DNA of 38,499 nucleotides, taken from a bacterium (GTDB lineage: Bacteria; Bacillota; Clostridia; Christensenellales; Aristaeellaceae). A program made the translations under genes and the position numbers. The notes under the pieces are model-generated. The model ran no database searches. It was not told the origin of the DNA and saw only the letters and a list, made by a program, of their open reading frames with translations. This document shows positions 1 to 6,087 of this stretch, in pieces; within the stretch, counting starts at the first letter, position 1; each line of letters opens with the position of its first letter. The stretch is from positions 1 to 38,499 of the forward strand of contig JAQXJZ010000052.1 in assembly GCA_029009515.1 (NCBI GenBank), given 5' to 3'.

Positions 1-36
1 TTGACGGGCTTGGGCTTCTTGTGTTATTCTGTCCAT
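1..36 (-). CDS. 5' end of an unidentified minus-strand gene, cut by the window edge
   Basis: A minus-strand ATG at 36-34 is preceded by a perfect AGGAGG (50-45) with 8 nt spacing, and the frame stays open to the window edge, reading MDRITQEAQARQ. An extended -10 element (TGG then TATAAT) lies upstream at 81-76. Only 12 residues are visible, so no function can be assigned. The Thr-Gln-Glu-Ala-x-x-Arg-Gln start vaguely recalls helix-turn-helix N-termini of IS481-like integrases, but this is only an impression. The start signal is convincing, the identity is not. Confidence 0.5.
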   Translation of the reverse strand, partial: MDRITQEAQARQ

Positions 37-75
37 GCAGAGAGCCTCCTCGTGGTTGTGTGTTGTCGCAAACTC

Positions 76-81
76 ATTATA
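76..81 (-). promoter_or_regulatory. Extended -10 promoter candidate for the truncated minus-strand gene
   Basis: On the minus strand TATAAT is preceded by TGG, giving an extended -10. No good -35 is seen 17 nt upstream. It lies about 40 nt before the ATG at 36. Confidence 0.4.
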
Positions 82-196
82 CCACTTGGCTCTCTGTTTT
101 TCTTTGTTTATGTTACCGATCTATTGTACCTCAACATTTTGCACAAAAAGTGCTTTCTTTTTGTTGGCTTTTGCCACCGAATGTTGACAGGGAAAG

Positions 197-245
197 TGAC
201 GTTTTCGTCATTTTGCTTGACAGGTTCATTGTATCATTGTACAAT
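197..245 (+). promoter_or_regulatory. Sigma-A promoter of the first ABC operon with an adjacent inverted repeat
   Basis: TTGACA at 217-222 and TACAAT at 240-245 are separated by exactly 17 bp. Just upstream, TGACG (197-201) and CGTCA (206-210) form an inverted repeat around TTTT, a possible activator or repressor site. The -10 is itself inside a 10-bp palindrome, ATTGTACAAT (236-245). Transcription would start near 252, leaving a leader of about 100 nt before the binding-protein gene. Confidence 0.75.
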
Positions 246-299
246 AGTATCAAGGTTTATTCGTTAACACCCCCGGGGCTTTTTCATATGCTGAAAATG

Positions 300-313
300 C
301 GGAAGCGCTTTCA
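300..313 (+). promoter_or_regulatory. cre-like / LacI-family operator in the leader
   Basis: The palindrome around GAAGCGCTTTC matches the catabolite-responsive element pattern TGNAANCGNTTNCA at every fixed position except the first (C for T). It lies about 50 nt downstream of the predicted start of transcription, a position where a bound CcpA or LacI-family repressor would block elongation. It implies carbon control of the downstream uptake operon. Which protein binds is not shown by the sequence. Confidence 0.65.
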
Positions 314-355
314 TTGTATGCAGAAGTCTCAGCAAAGAAAGGAAGGAAAAATCAC

Positions 356-1651
356 ATGAAGAAACTGTTGGCTCTCCTGCTGGCTGCCGTCATGGTGTGC
401 TCCATGGTTCCCGCTTTTGCGGCCACCGAGTATGACGTCACCGAACCCATCACCATTACCTGGTGGCATGCTCACGAAGATCAGCTCACCGAGTACCTCA
501 ACTACATGGTGGACAAGTTCAACGCTGAAAACGGCATGGGCATCACCGTCAACCCCGTTTACATCGGCAGCTACTCCGAGATCAACACCCAGTTCATCGC
601 TGCGGCTGCTGCCGGCACCGGCACCGTTCCCGCTCTGGTGACCTGCAACACGTCCTATCCTGCCAGCGACGGCAAGGACGGCCTGTGCGAGGTGCTGGAT
701 CCCTACATTGACGCTTTCGAGTACGACGTGGAAGACTTCGGCGAAGGCCTCATCGCTTCCACCAGCTACGACGAAGAGCAGATCGCTCTGCCCTACCTGA
801 TCTCCACTCAGGTCATGTACTACAACAAGACCGCTGCGGAAGCCGAAGGCATCACCATGCCCAAGACCCTCGATGAGATGGAAGCTTTCCTGGAGAAGGC
901 CACCCTGTTCAACGAGGACGGCACCACCAAGCGCTACGGCACCGTGTTCGGCGGCTGGGACTACTGGTACTATGAGATGCTGTACAAGAACAACGGCGTC
1001 GAAACCGTGCTGAAAGACGGCACCACTGATGTGAACTCCGCCAAGTCTGTGGAGATCACCGCCAAGATCAAGGAATGGATCGACAAGGGCTACGCTTACT
1101 ATGCCTACGGCACCGGCGCTTCCTCCAACATGCGCCAGCTGTTCTGGGACGGCGGCGCCTTCAGCGTGTTCCACACCTCTTCCCTGTATGACACCTACGT
1201 CAACAACGTGGGCGACAGCTTCGAAGTGGGCATGGCCTGGCTGCCCGGCGGCAACGACGGCGAAACCTTCAAGTCCGAGGTTGGCGGCGCTGCCATCCTG
1301 ATCCCCGCTGCTGCTTCTCAGGCTGAGAAGAACGCTGCGTGGCAGTTCCTCATGTTCATGACCAGCCCTGAGATCAACCTCTACTGGGCTGACAAGACCG
1401 GCTACTTCCCCACCCGCGGCAGCGTGCAGGGCACTGCTGAGTACGAAGAGTACCTGAGCCGCAAGCCCGCGATGGCCGACATCGTGGCCATGGCTGGCTG
1501 GATCAACCCCCGCAACCAGAACCCCGCTTACGACGCCTGCGCCAACCTGTGGCGTACCGCCCTGTACGAGATCTTCAACAACAACGCTCCCATCCAGGAG
1601 ACTCTCGATCAGCTGGCCGTCGAAATCCAGGAGACTCTGGACGATCAGTAA
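356..1651 (+). CDS. Extracellular sugar-binding protein of an ABC importer (family 1)
   Basis: 431 residues. It captures a sugar or oligosaccharide outside the membrane and delivers it to the two permeases encoded next. The N-terminus is a clear secretion signal (MKK, a hydrophobic stretch, then AFA before Ala-Thr), followed by the TITWWHAHEDQL opening typical of MalE/UgpB-like proteins. The ATG at 356 is chosen because GGAAGG lies just upstream and the signal peptide begins there; an upstream in-frame ATG (314) lacks a site. The cysteine at residue 15 is not in a good lipobox, so membrane anchoring is uncertain, which is unusual for a Gram-positive binding protein. The substrate is unknown. 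Strong hairpins after the stop codon suggest its mRNA is kept more abundant than that of the permeases. Confidence 0.9.
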   Translation: MKKLLALLLAAVMVCSMVPAFAATEYDVTEPITITWWHAHEDQLTEYLNYMVDKFNAENGMGITVNPVYIGSYSEINTQFIAAAAAGTGTVPALVTCNTSYPASDGKDGLCEVLDPYIDAFEYDVEDFGEGLIASTSYDEEQIALPYLISTQVMYYNKTAAEAEGITMPKTLDEMEAFLEKATLFNEDGTTKRYGTVFGGWDYWYYEMLYKNNGVETVLKDGTTDVNSAKSVEITAKIKEWIDKGYAYYAYGTGASSNMRQLFWDGGAFSVFHTSSLYDTYVNNVGDSFEVGMAWLPGGNDGETFKSEVGGAAILIPAAASQAEKNAAWQFLMFMTSPEINLYWADKTGYFPTRGSVQGTAEYEEYLSRKPAMADIVAMAGWINPRNQNPAYDACANLWRTALYEIFNNNAPIQETLDQLAVEIQETLDDQ

Positions 1652-1663
1652 TCCATCCTTGTA

Positions 1664-1697
1664 AAGCACACAGGGGGCCGTATGGCCTCCTGTGCTT
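1664..1697 (+). terminator. Intercistronic stem-loop 1 (weak terminator or processing site)
   Basis: AAGCACA pairs with TGTGCTT, and GGCC with GGCC around a GTAT loop, with a small internal mismatch. The following TGTAAATTTTA is only a weak U-tract. It lies 12 nt after the binding-protein stop codon, so partial termination or mRNA protection is more likely than full termination. Confidence 0.6.
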
Positions 1698-1722
1698 GTA
1701 AATTTTAGGAAAGAAGCCATCA

Positions 1723-1754
1723 CACGGGAGAGGAAGCGCGCTTCCTCTCCCGTG
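1723..1754 (+). repeat. 32-bp perfect palindrome between binding protein and permease genes
   Basis: CACGGGAGAGGAAGCG at 1723-1738 is followed directly by its exact reverse complement at 1739-1754. As RNA it forms a very stable hairpin. No U-tract follows, and the permease GTG is 24 nt further on. The likely role is a 3' stabiliser of the binding-protein message, as at malE-malF in E. coli. Confidence 0.8.
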
Positions 1755-1777
1755 CGGTACAAACGAGGGATGCAAAC

Positions 1778-3499
1778 GTGAAAACTGCGGCAGATCGCGC
1801 ATGGAATAAAGAAGTGCGCCTTAAAGAAAAACAGCTTATCTCAAAGCGGCAGCGTGTAAGCGGCATTGTGCTGATTGTGCTTGGCGCGCTGGTGCTTTCC
1901 GTGGGCCTGTTCGGCTGGCTGGCCGGCGATATGCAGCTGGGCATTTTTGACGACCTGGCGGATCAGGTGTACGCTGCGCGTGAGGCCGCGCAGAATGCCG
2001 GCACCAAGGTGTCGGGCGCGCTGGACATGGCTGGCGAGGACAGCGGCGTGCATGTGTTCTACGCCGAGTACACCGCCGGAGCTGAAAACGGTATGATCAA
2101 TGCCCAGGAGTTTGAGCTGGGCGAAACCAAGAAGTCCCTCAAGGGCGAGGGGCTGCAGTTCCCCGGCACGAAGGATTACCTGAATCTGGTCGTGGCCGAG
2201 GAAGAAACCGTGAAGCTGGATAACGGTATGGAATTCACCCAGAGCGTCAAGCTGCCGGGCGCCGGATCCAGCAAGTACCGCAGCCTGAAGCTGACCGTGG
2301 AGGAAGCCGGCACGCTCACCGTGTACGCCACCTCTTCTCTGGCAGATCAGGAGCGCCGCATGGTGCTGGTGAACACCAAGAACGGCGCTGAAGTGGCCGA
2401 GGCCATGGCGCCCGTGCCCTCCGGCACGGTGAAGGCCGTCACCCTTGCCATTCCCGAGGCGGGCACCTTCTATCTGTCCACCAAGGGCGATATTCCGCTC
2501 GCGCCTCTGAGCACGATCATGAATATCGCAATCGTGCTGATTCTCATCGGCGCGATGCTGCTGTTCAACGGCATCATGATGCTCATCCAGCGCTGGGAGC
2601 GCATGAAGGACCTGTTCTTCGTGGAGCCGGTCATCCTGTTCTTCCTGCTGTTTGTGTATTATCCGCTGATTGACCTGGTGCGCATCTCCTTTACGGACAT
2701 GGGCATCCTGACCACCGGCAAGCAGGAATTCATCGGCTGGGGCAACTACAACTGGCTGTTCAACCAGTCCGGCGCCAAGTATTTTTGGGAATCCCTGCGC
2801 ATCACCGGCATCTACACCTTCTGGGAAGTGGCCATCACGGTGGCGGGCGGCATGCTGCTGGCGCTTTTGTTCAACCGCATGACCCGCACCTTCAACGCCT
2901 TCCGCGCGATCGTGTTCATGCCCAAGTACATTGCTGTTTCCACCAGTGCTGTGGTGTTTATGTGGATTCTCTTCGCGCCGGCCGCCGGCAACAGCGGCAG
3001 TCAGGCCGATGGTATCCTCAACTTTGCTCTGAGCCGCTTTGGCATTACCGGCCCCAGATGGCTGCTGGATGAATCCACCGCCCTGGCCGGCGTGCTCATC
3101 CTCACCGCCTGGCGCGTGGTAGGCTACGCCATGATGATCTACCTCTCCGCCATGCAGGGCATCCCGAAGGATTATTACGAGGCGGCCTCCATCGACGCTG
3201 CTGACGGCGTGCAGCAGTTCCGCTTCATCACAGTTCCGCTGCTGGCTCCCACCACCCTGTTCCTGTTTGTGACCACGTTCATCGCCTCCATGAAGGTGTT
3301 CCAGAGCGTGGACGTCATGACGGGCGGCGGCCCCGGCACCGCGACCAACGTGATGGTGCAGTGGATCTACAACCTCACCTTCAAGGATTTCCGCACCGCG
3401 CGCGGCGCGGCGGTTTCGCTGGTGTTCTTCCTGCTCCTGTTGGTGTGCACGGCTGCAACCATGAAGTACTCCAACAAGAGCGTCAACTATGATTCTTAA
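1778..3499 (+). CDS. ABC sugar permease, MalF-type, with a large extracytoplasmic insertion
   Basis: 573 residues, about 280 more than a simple MalF/UgpA-type subunit. Residues about 27-49 form a first membrane segment, about 50-240 a polar and probably extracytoplasmic domain rich in beta-prone sequence, and about 245-268 a second membrane segment. The ordinary permease core then starts near 280 (PVILFFLLFVYYPLIDLVRISF). The core carries the EAA loop (EAASIDAADGVQQF) that contacts the ATPase and the typical TGGGPGTATNV segment. The GTG start at 1778 has GAGGGA 8 nt upstream. The next gene begins 15 nt after the stop. No ATPase gene is present in this operon, so a shared MsmX-type ATPase is expected. 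The extra domain may dock the binding protein, but this is inference. Confidence 0.9.
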   Translation: MKTAADRAWNKEVRLKEKQLISKRQRVSGIVLIVLGALVLSVGLFGWLAGDMQLGIFDDLADQVYAAREAAQNAGTKVSGALDMAGEDSGVHVFYAEYTAGAENGMINAQEFELGETKKSLKGEGLQFPGTKDYLNLVVAEEETVKLDNGMEFTQSVKLPGAGSSKYRSLKLTVEEAGTLTVYATSSLADQERRMVLVNTKNGAEVAEAMAPVPSGTVKAVTLAIPEAGTFYLSTKGDIPLAPLSTIMNIAIVLILIGAMLLFNGIMMLIQRWERMKDLFFVEPVILFFLLFVYYPLIDLVRISFTDMGILTTGKQEFIGWGNYNWLFNQSGAKYFWESLRITGIYTFWEVAITVAGGMLLALLFNRMTRTFNAFRAIVFMPKYIAVSTSAVVFMWILFAPAAGNSGSQADGILNFALSRFGITGPRWLLDESTALAGVLILTAWRVVGYAMMIYLSAMQGIPKDYYEAASIDAADGVQQFRFITVPLLAPTTLFLFVTTFIASMKVFQSVDVMTGGGPGTATNVMVQWIYNLTFKDFRTARGAAVSLVFFLLLLVCTAATMKYSNKSVNYDS

Positions 3500-3514
3500 G
3501 AAAGGGGCGATCGT

Positions 3515-4897
3515 ATGCTGAATCAACAGAAAAAAATCGGCATCGCGCTGGTGCTGGCTGCGGCCACGCTCCTGATCGCTGCCTTCCTGGCTGTTCCCTT
3601 CGGAGCGGCTCCCGCCGTGCGCACGGTGCTGACCGTGATTGGCATTGTGATGCTGCTGGTGGCTGCGCCCATCATGTGGAAGGACGGCATGACCAAGATC
3701 AAGGCCCAGCCCTGGCGCAAGGGCAGCCTGCACACCATGCGTCAGAGCGGCTTCTTTGACATCGTGATGCTCATGCTCATCGTGGCTGCGGTCATGCTGG
3801 CGCTGGGCGTGTTTGGCCATGTCACCTACAATGCCACGCTGAATAAGCACGTGGCGCTGGCTGGCGGCACTGCCTCCACCCTGGAGGAAGCCCGGCTGAT
3901 TCCCGAATTTGTGGAATACAACTTCAACAAGGATCTCAACCTCATCGCCGGCAGCTATGGCGTGTTCTACATCATCGCGCTGGTGTTGGCTGCGGCCTCT
4001 GCCGTAGCACTGGTGTACATGCGTCTGGTGTCGCCCGTTGTGCGTGCGGACGAAAGCCTGCAACGCGCGCATCGCGTGTACCGTATGGTGGCGCAGTACG
4101 CTGCGGCCATCTTCGTGGTTATGATCATGCTGTTCCCCATCTACTGGATGATCATCTCCTCCTTCAAGACCTCCACCGAGCTGCTCGCTCCGGTGCCCAC
4201 CCTGTGGCCCAAGGAGTTCATGTGGGAGAACTACCCCAACGTGCTCAACCGCGCTCCCTTCGTGAAGTATCTGGTCAACACCCTTGTGACCACCGCCTTC
4301 ATGATGCTGGGCGAGCTGACCATTGGCGTGATGGCCGCCTACGGCTTTGCCAAGGGTGAGTTCAAGGGCCGCGAGTTCATGTTCATGCTGGTGCTGGGCG
4401 CGCTGATGGTTCCCATCCAGGTCACCTTCGTGCCTATCTATGTGTTCATCGCCCGTCTGAACACCATCGATACCTACATGGGCGTCATCCTGCCCAACCT
4501 GGTCAGCGCGTACTTCATCTTCATGCTGCGCCAGAACTTCATGGCGGTTGATAACAGCTACATCGAGGCTGGCAAGGTGGACGGCATGGGCCGCTTCGGC
4601 ACCATCTTCCACGTGCTGTGCCCCATGTGCAAGCCCACTCTGATCACCGTCAGCATCATCTCCTTCATCAACGGCTGGAACAGCTACTTCTGGCCCAAGA
4701 TGGTCACCAAGACGGAAGCCAGCCGCACCATCGCCGTTGGTGTTCAGCAGTTGAAGAACACCTTTGCCGGCATGGAGGTCTCCAACTACAACGAGATCAT
4801 GGCCGGTGCTGTGATGGCCATTGTGCCCATCATCGCCCTCTTCCTCATCCTCCAGAAATACATCATGACCGGCATGTCCAAAGCCGCCATGAAGTGA
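3515..4897 (+). CDS. ABC sugar permease, MalG-type, with N-terminal membrane extension
   Basis: 460 residues against about 275-300 for a usual MalG/UgpE subunit. The first 185 residues hold four extra hydrophobic segments (about 8-28, 33-52, 78-103 and 150-172) and an external loop of about 45 residues. The normal core follows from about 190 (IFVVMIMLFPIYWMIISSFK), with the EAA motif (EAGKVDGMGRFGTIFHVLCP). AAAGGGG precedes the ATG. Together with the preceding permease it forms the membrane channel. Both subunits carry N-terminal additions, suggesting the two extensions work together. Its TGA stop is also the first three bases of a hairpin arm (4895-4913). Confidence 0.9.
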   Translation: MLNQQKKIGIALVLAAATLLIAAFLAVPFGAAPAVRTVLTVIGIVMLLVAAPIMWKDGMTKIKAQPWRKGSLHTMRQSGFFDIVMLMLIVAAVMLALGVFGHVTYNATLNKHVALAGGTASTLEEARLIPEFVEYNFNKDLNLIAGSYGVFYIIALVLAAASAVALVYMRLVSPVVRADESLQRAHRVYRMVAQYAAAIFVVMIMLFPIYWMIISSFKTSTELLAPVPTLWPKEFMWENYPNVLNRAPFVKYLVNTLVTTAFMMLGELTIGVMAAYGFAKGEFKGREFMFMLVLGALMVPIQVTFVPIYVFIARLNTIDTYMGVILPNLVSAYFIFMLRQNFMAVDNSYIEAGKVDGMGRFGTIFHVLCPMCKPTLITVSIISFINGWNSYFWPKMVTKTEASRTIAVGVQQLKNTFAGMEVSNYNEIMAGAVMAIVPIIALFLILQKYIMTGMSKAAMK

Positions 4898-5016
4898 GGG
4901 GCTGAGCCCCTCAACCCGCTCTCTGCGGCCCGTGAAACGGGCCGCAGGGGGCTTCTTTTTTTGTTTGCAGCTGCATCTAAGACCGCCGGAGGTCGGAAGG
5001 ACCTCCGGCTCGCTTG
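4895..5016 (+). repeat. Composite intergenic repeat, copy 1: three hairpins including a terminator
   Basis: Three structured modules in fixed order. First, TGAGGGGC TGA GCCCCTCA at 4895-4913, containing the stop codon of the permease. Second, after ACCCGCTCTCTGCG, a terminator hairpin with an 11-bp stem (4923-4933 with 4937-4947), a GAA loop, and a T-run at 4954-4962. Third, after GCTGCA and TAAGACCGCC, a hairpin with 7-nt arms (4988-4994, 5000-5006) around GGAAG, closed by GGCTCGCTTG. The same order and joints recur at 20979-21104 with different stem sequences, and on the minus strand at 5263-5121. Confidence 0.75.
4923..4962 (+). terminator. Intrinsic terminator of the first ABC operon
   Basis: CTGCGGCCCGT and ACGGGCCGCAG pair around a GAA loop, followed by GGGGCTTC and a run of T. 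It lies 25 nt after the MalG-type permease stop. Confidence 0.9.
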
Positions 5017-5164
5017 ACGGTACTGCTCTTCTTGTTTGTTGGATGGTAAAGACCGCCCCTCCTCGGAAGGAGTCGGGGCTCGCTTGAGTGTAACGCGTCC
5101 TGTTACTCTCTCTTTGAACTCAAGCGAGCCGTGGCACCCTCCGTGCCACGGCGGTCTTAGATGC
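4972..5164. repeat. 193-bp segment flanked by 17-bp terminal inverted repeats
   Basis: TGCATCTAAGACCGCCG at 4972-4988 recurs as its exact reverse complement at 5148-5164. Inside lie three AAGACCGCC...GGCTCGCTTG hairpin modules: two on the plus strand (4979-5016, 5049-5086) and one on the minus strand (5158-5121). The middle modules are also joined by a long inverted repeat around CTCGCTTGAGT and ACTCAAGCGAG. It fills the gap between convergent genes. It could be two copies of a terminator-linked element meeting head to head, or a small non-coding mobile element; no target-site duplication is evident. Confidence 0.55.
5049..5086 (+). repeat. Isolated AAGACCGCC...GGCTCGCTTG hairpin module
   Basis: The 7-nt arms are CCTCCTC and GAGTCGG (5 of 7 pairs), around the same GGAAG loop as the neighbouring module. 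It has conserved ends but no terminator or GGGGCTGAGCCCC module before it. Confidence 0.6.
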
Positions 5165-5263
5165 AACAATAAACATAACAAAAACCGTGCACCTGAATGG
5201 TGCACGGTGTGCGGGGTGCAGGGGGCTCAGCCCCCTGCCGGGATCCAAGGGCAGAGCCCTTGG
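5121..5263 (-). repeat. Composite intergenic repeat, copy 2 (minus strand)
   Basis: Read on the minus strand after the phosphodiesterase stop: CCAAGGGC/GCCCTTGG hairpin (5263-5245), GATCCCG joint, a GCAGGGGGC/GCCCCCTGC hairpin (5238-5218), CCCGC joint, a terminator hairpin with T-run (5208-5180), then TGCATCTAAGACCGCC, a 7-bp stem GTGGCAC/GTGCCAC with loop GGAGG, and GGCTCGCTTG (end 5121). Module order matches the copies at 4895 and 20954. Confidence 0.7.
5180..5208 (-). terminator. Intrinsic terminator of the glycerophosphodiesterase gene
   Basis: On the minus strand ACCGTGCACC (5208-5199) and GGTGCACGGT (5193-5184) pair around a 5-nt loop and are followed by TTTTT. It is the terminator module of the minus-strand composite repeat. 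Confidence 0.85.
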
Positions 5264-5270
5264 CGGCCCC

Positions 5271-5993
5271 TTACTCCAAAATGTTGCTCGTAATGTAGTC
5301 CACGCCGCACTCGATCACGCGCTGAGCATCTTCGGGGGTGTCGACGGTCCATACGTTCACTTCCAGACCGGCCTCGTGCAGAGCGCTGACCAGATCGGCG
5401 GTGACGGCGGTGTGCTTGATGTCCAGGTCGAGGTTGTGCTTCTTGAGGGTATCCACCAGCCATTCGGTCTGCTCGGAGATGAGGAACTGCGCGCGCTGCT
5501 GGGGCAGATGTTCGCGGATGCAGATCATGTTGGGCAGGTCGAAGGAGATGAAGATGGTGCGGTCCAGCCAGCCGATTTCGCGGATGATTTCGACAATCTG
5601 GTAGATGTGCTCGGGCTTGAAGTGATTCTTCAACTCCAGCACGGCGTCCTTATCGTACTTCTTGCAGATGGAGATGTACTCAGCCAGGGACGGCATGATG
5701 AGGTCATAACGGCCCTTCTGGCCGTCCTTGTCCACCAGACGGATGGAGCGCAGGGTGTCGAAGGTGGTCTTTTCCACGATCATTTCATCCGCCGCAACGC
5801 GCTTGGTGTTGTCGTCATGGATGATGACAAACTGGCCGTCAGCGGTGATGTGCACGTCGGTTTCGATGCCAAAGTAGCTGCGGTTGCCGGCGGCGACGAA
5901 GGCGGAGTTGGTGTTTTCCAGCTCAATGCCGCTCAGGCCGCGGTGGGCGATCATGCGGACATTGGTGTTGATGCGGATGGTATCATGAGTCAT
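5271..5993 (-). CDS. Glycerophosphodiester phosphodiesterase
   Basis: 240 residues, normal for cytoplasmic UgpQ-type enzymes. It hydrolyses deacylated phospholipid head groups or similar phosphodiesters to glycerol 3-phosphate and an alcohol. Family residues visible are the H17-R18 pair (IAHRG), E44 and D46 (IETDVH) and H59 (IIHDD). There is no signal peptide, so it acts inside the cell. The ATG has GGAGGG about 9 nt upstream. It has its own promoter (6081-6053) and terminator, so it is a single-gene unit convergent with the first ABC operon. That neighbourhood does not prove a shared substrate. Confidence 0.92.
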   Translation of the reverse strand: MTHDTIRINTNVRMIAHRGLSGIELENTNSAFVAAGNRSYFGIETDVHITADGQFVIIHDDNTKRVAADEMIVEKTTFDTLRSIRLVDKDGQKGRYDLIMPSLAEYISICKKYDKDAVLELKNHFKPEHIYQIVEIIREIGWLDRTIFISFDLPNMICIREHLPQQRAQFLISEQTEWLVDTLKKHNLDLDIKHTAVTADLVSALHEAGLEVNVWTVDTPEDAQRVIECGVDYITSNILE

Positions 5994-6052
5994 GGGGCTT
6001 TTCCCTCCGTATTTCCGGCCCGTAAAGGGCGGTTGTTCAGTATGCTGGATTC

Positions 6053-6081
6053 ATTATAGCACGCCGGTTTGCTGCGTGCAA
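6053..6081 (-). promoter_or_regulatory. Promoter of the glycerophosphodiesterase gene
   Basis: On the minus strand TTGCAC (6081-6076) and TATAAT (6058-6053) are 17 bp apart, about 60 nt before the ATG at 5993. This separates the gene from the long operon upstream. Confidence 0.75.
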
Positions 6082-6087
6082 GGCAGG

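Noticed and set aside
190-212. A second promoter using TTGACA at 184-189
   Set aside because: No -10 is found 16-18 bp downstream (the hexamer there is GTCATT).
314-355. Upstream ATG extending the first binding protein by 14 residues
   Set aside because: No ribosome binding site precedes it and it would place charged residues before a clean signal peptide.
1723-1754. Terminator after the binding-protein gene
   Set aside because: The palindrome is perfect but has no T-run, and the permease ribosome binding site follows within 10 nt.
1841-4612. 923-codon open frame on the minus strand opposite the two permeases
   Set aside because: It is a shadow of GC-rich codons: His-, Gln- and Gly-rich low-complexity sequence without membrane or domain patterns, and it lies opposite two clear permeases.
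4972-5164. Insertion sequence with a transposase
   Set aside because: The block is far too short and has no coding frame; it was kept only as a repeat.
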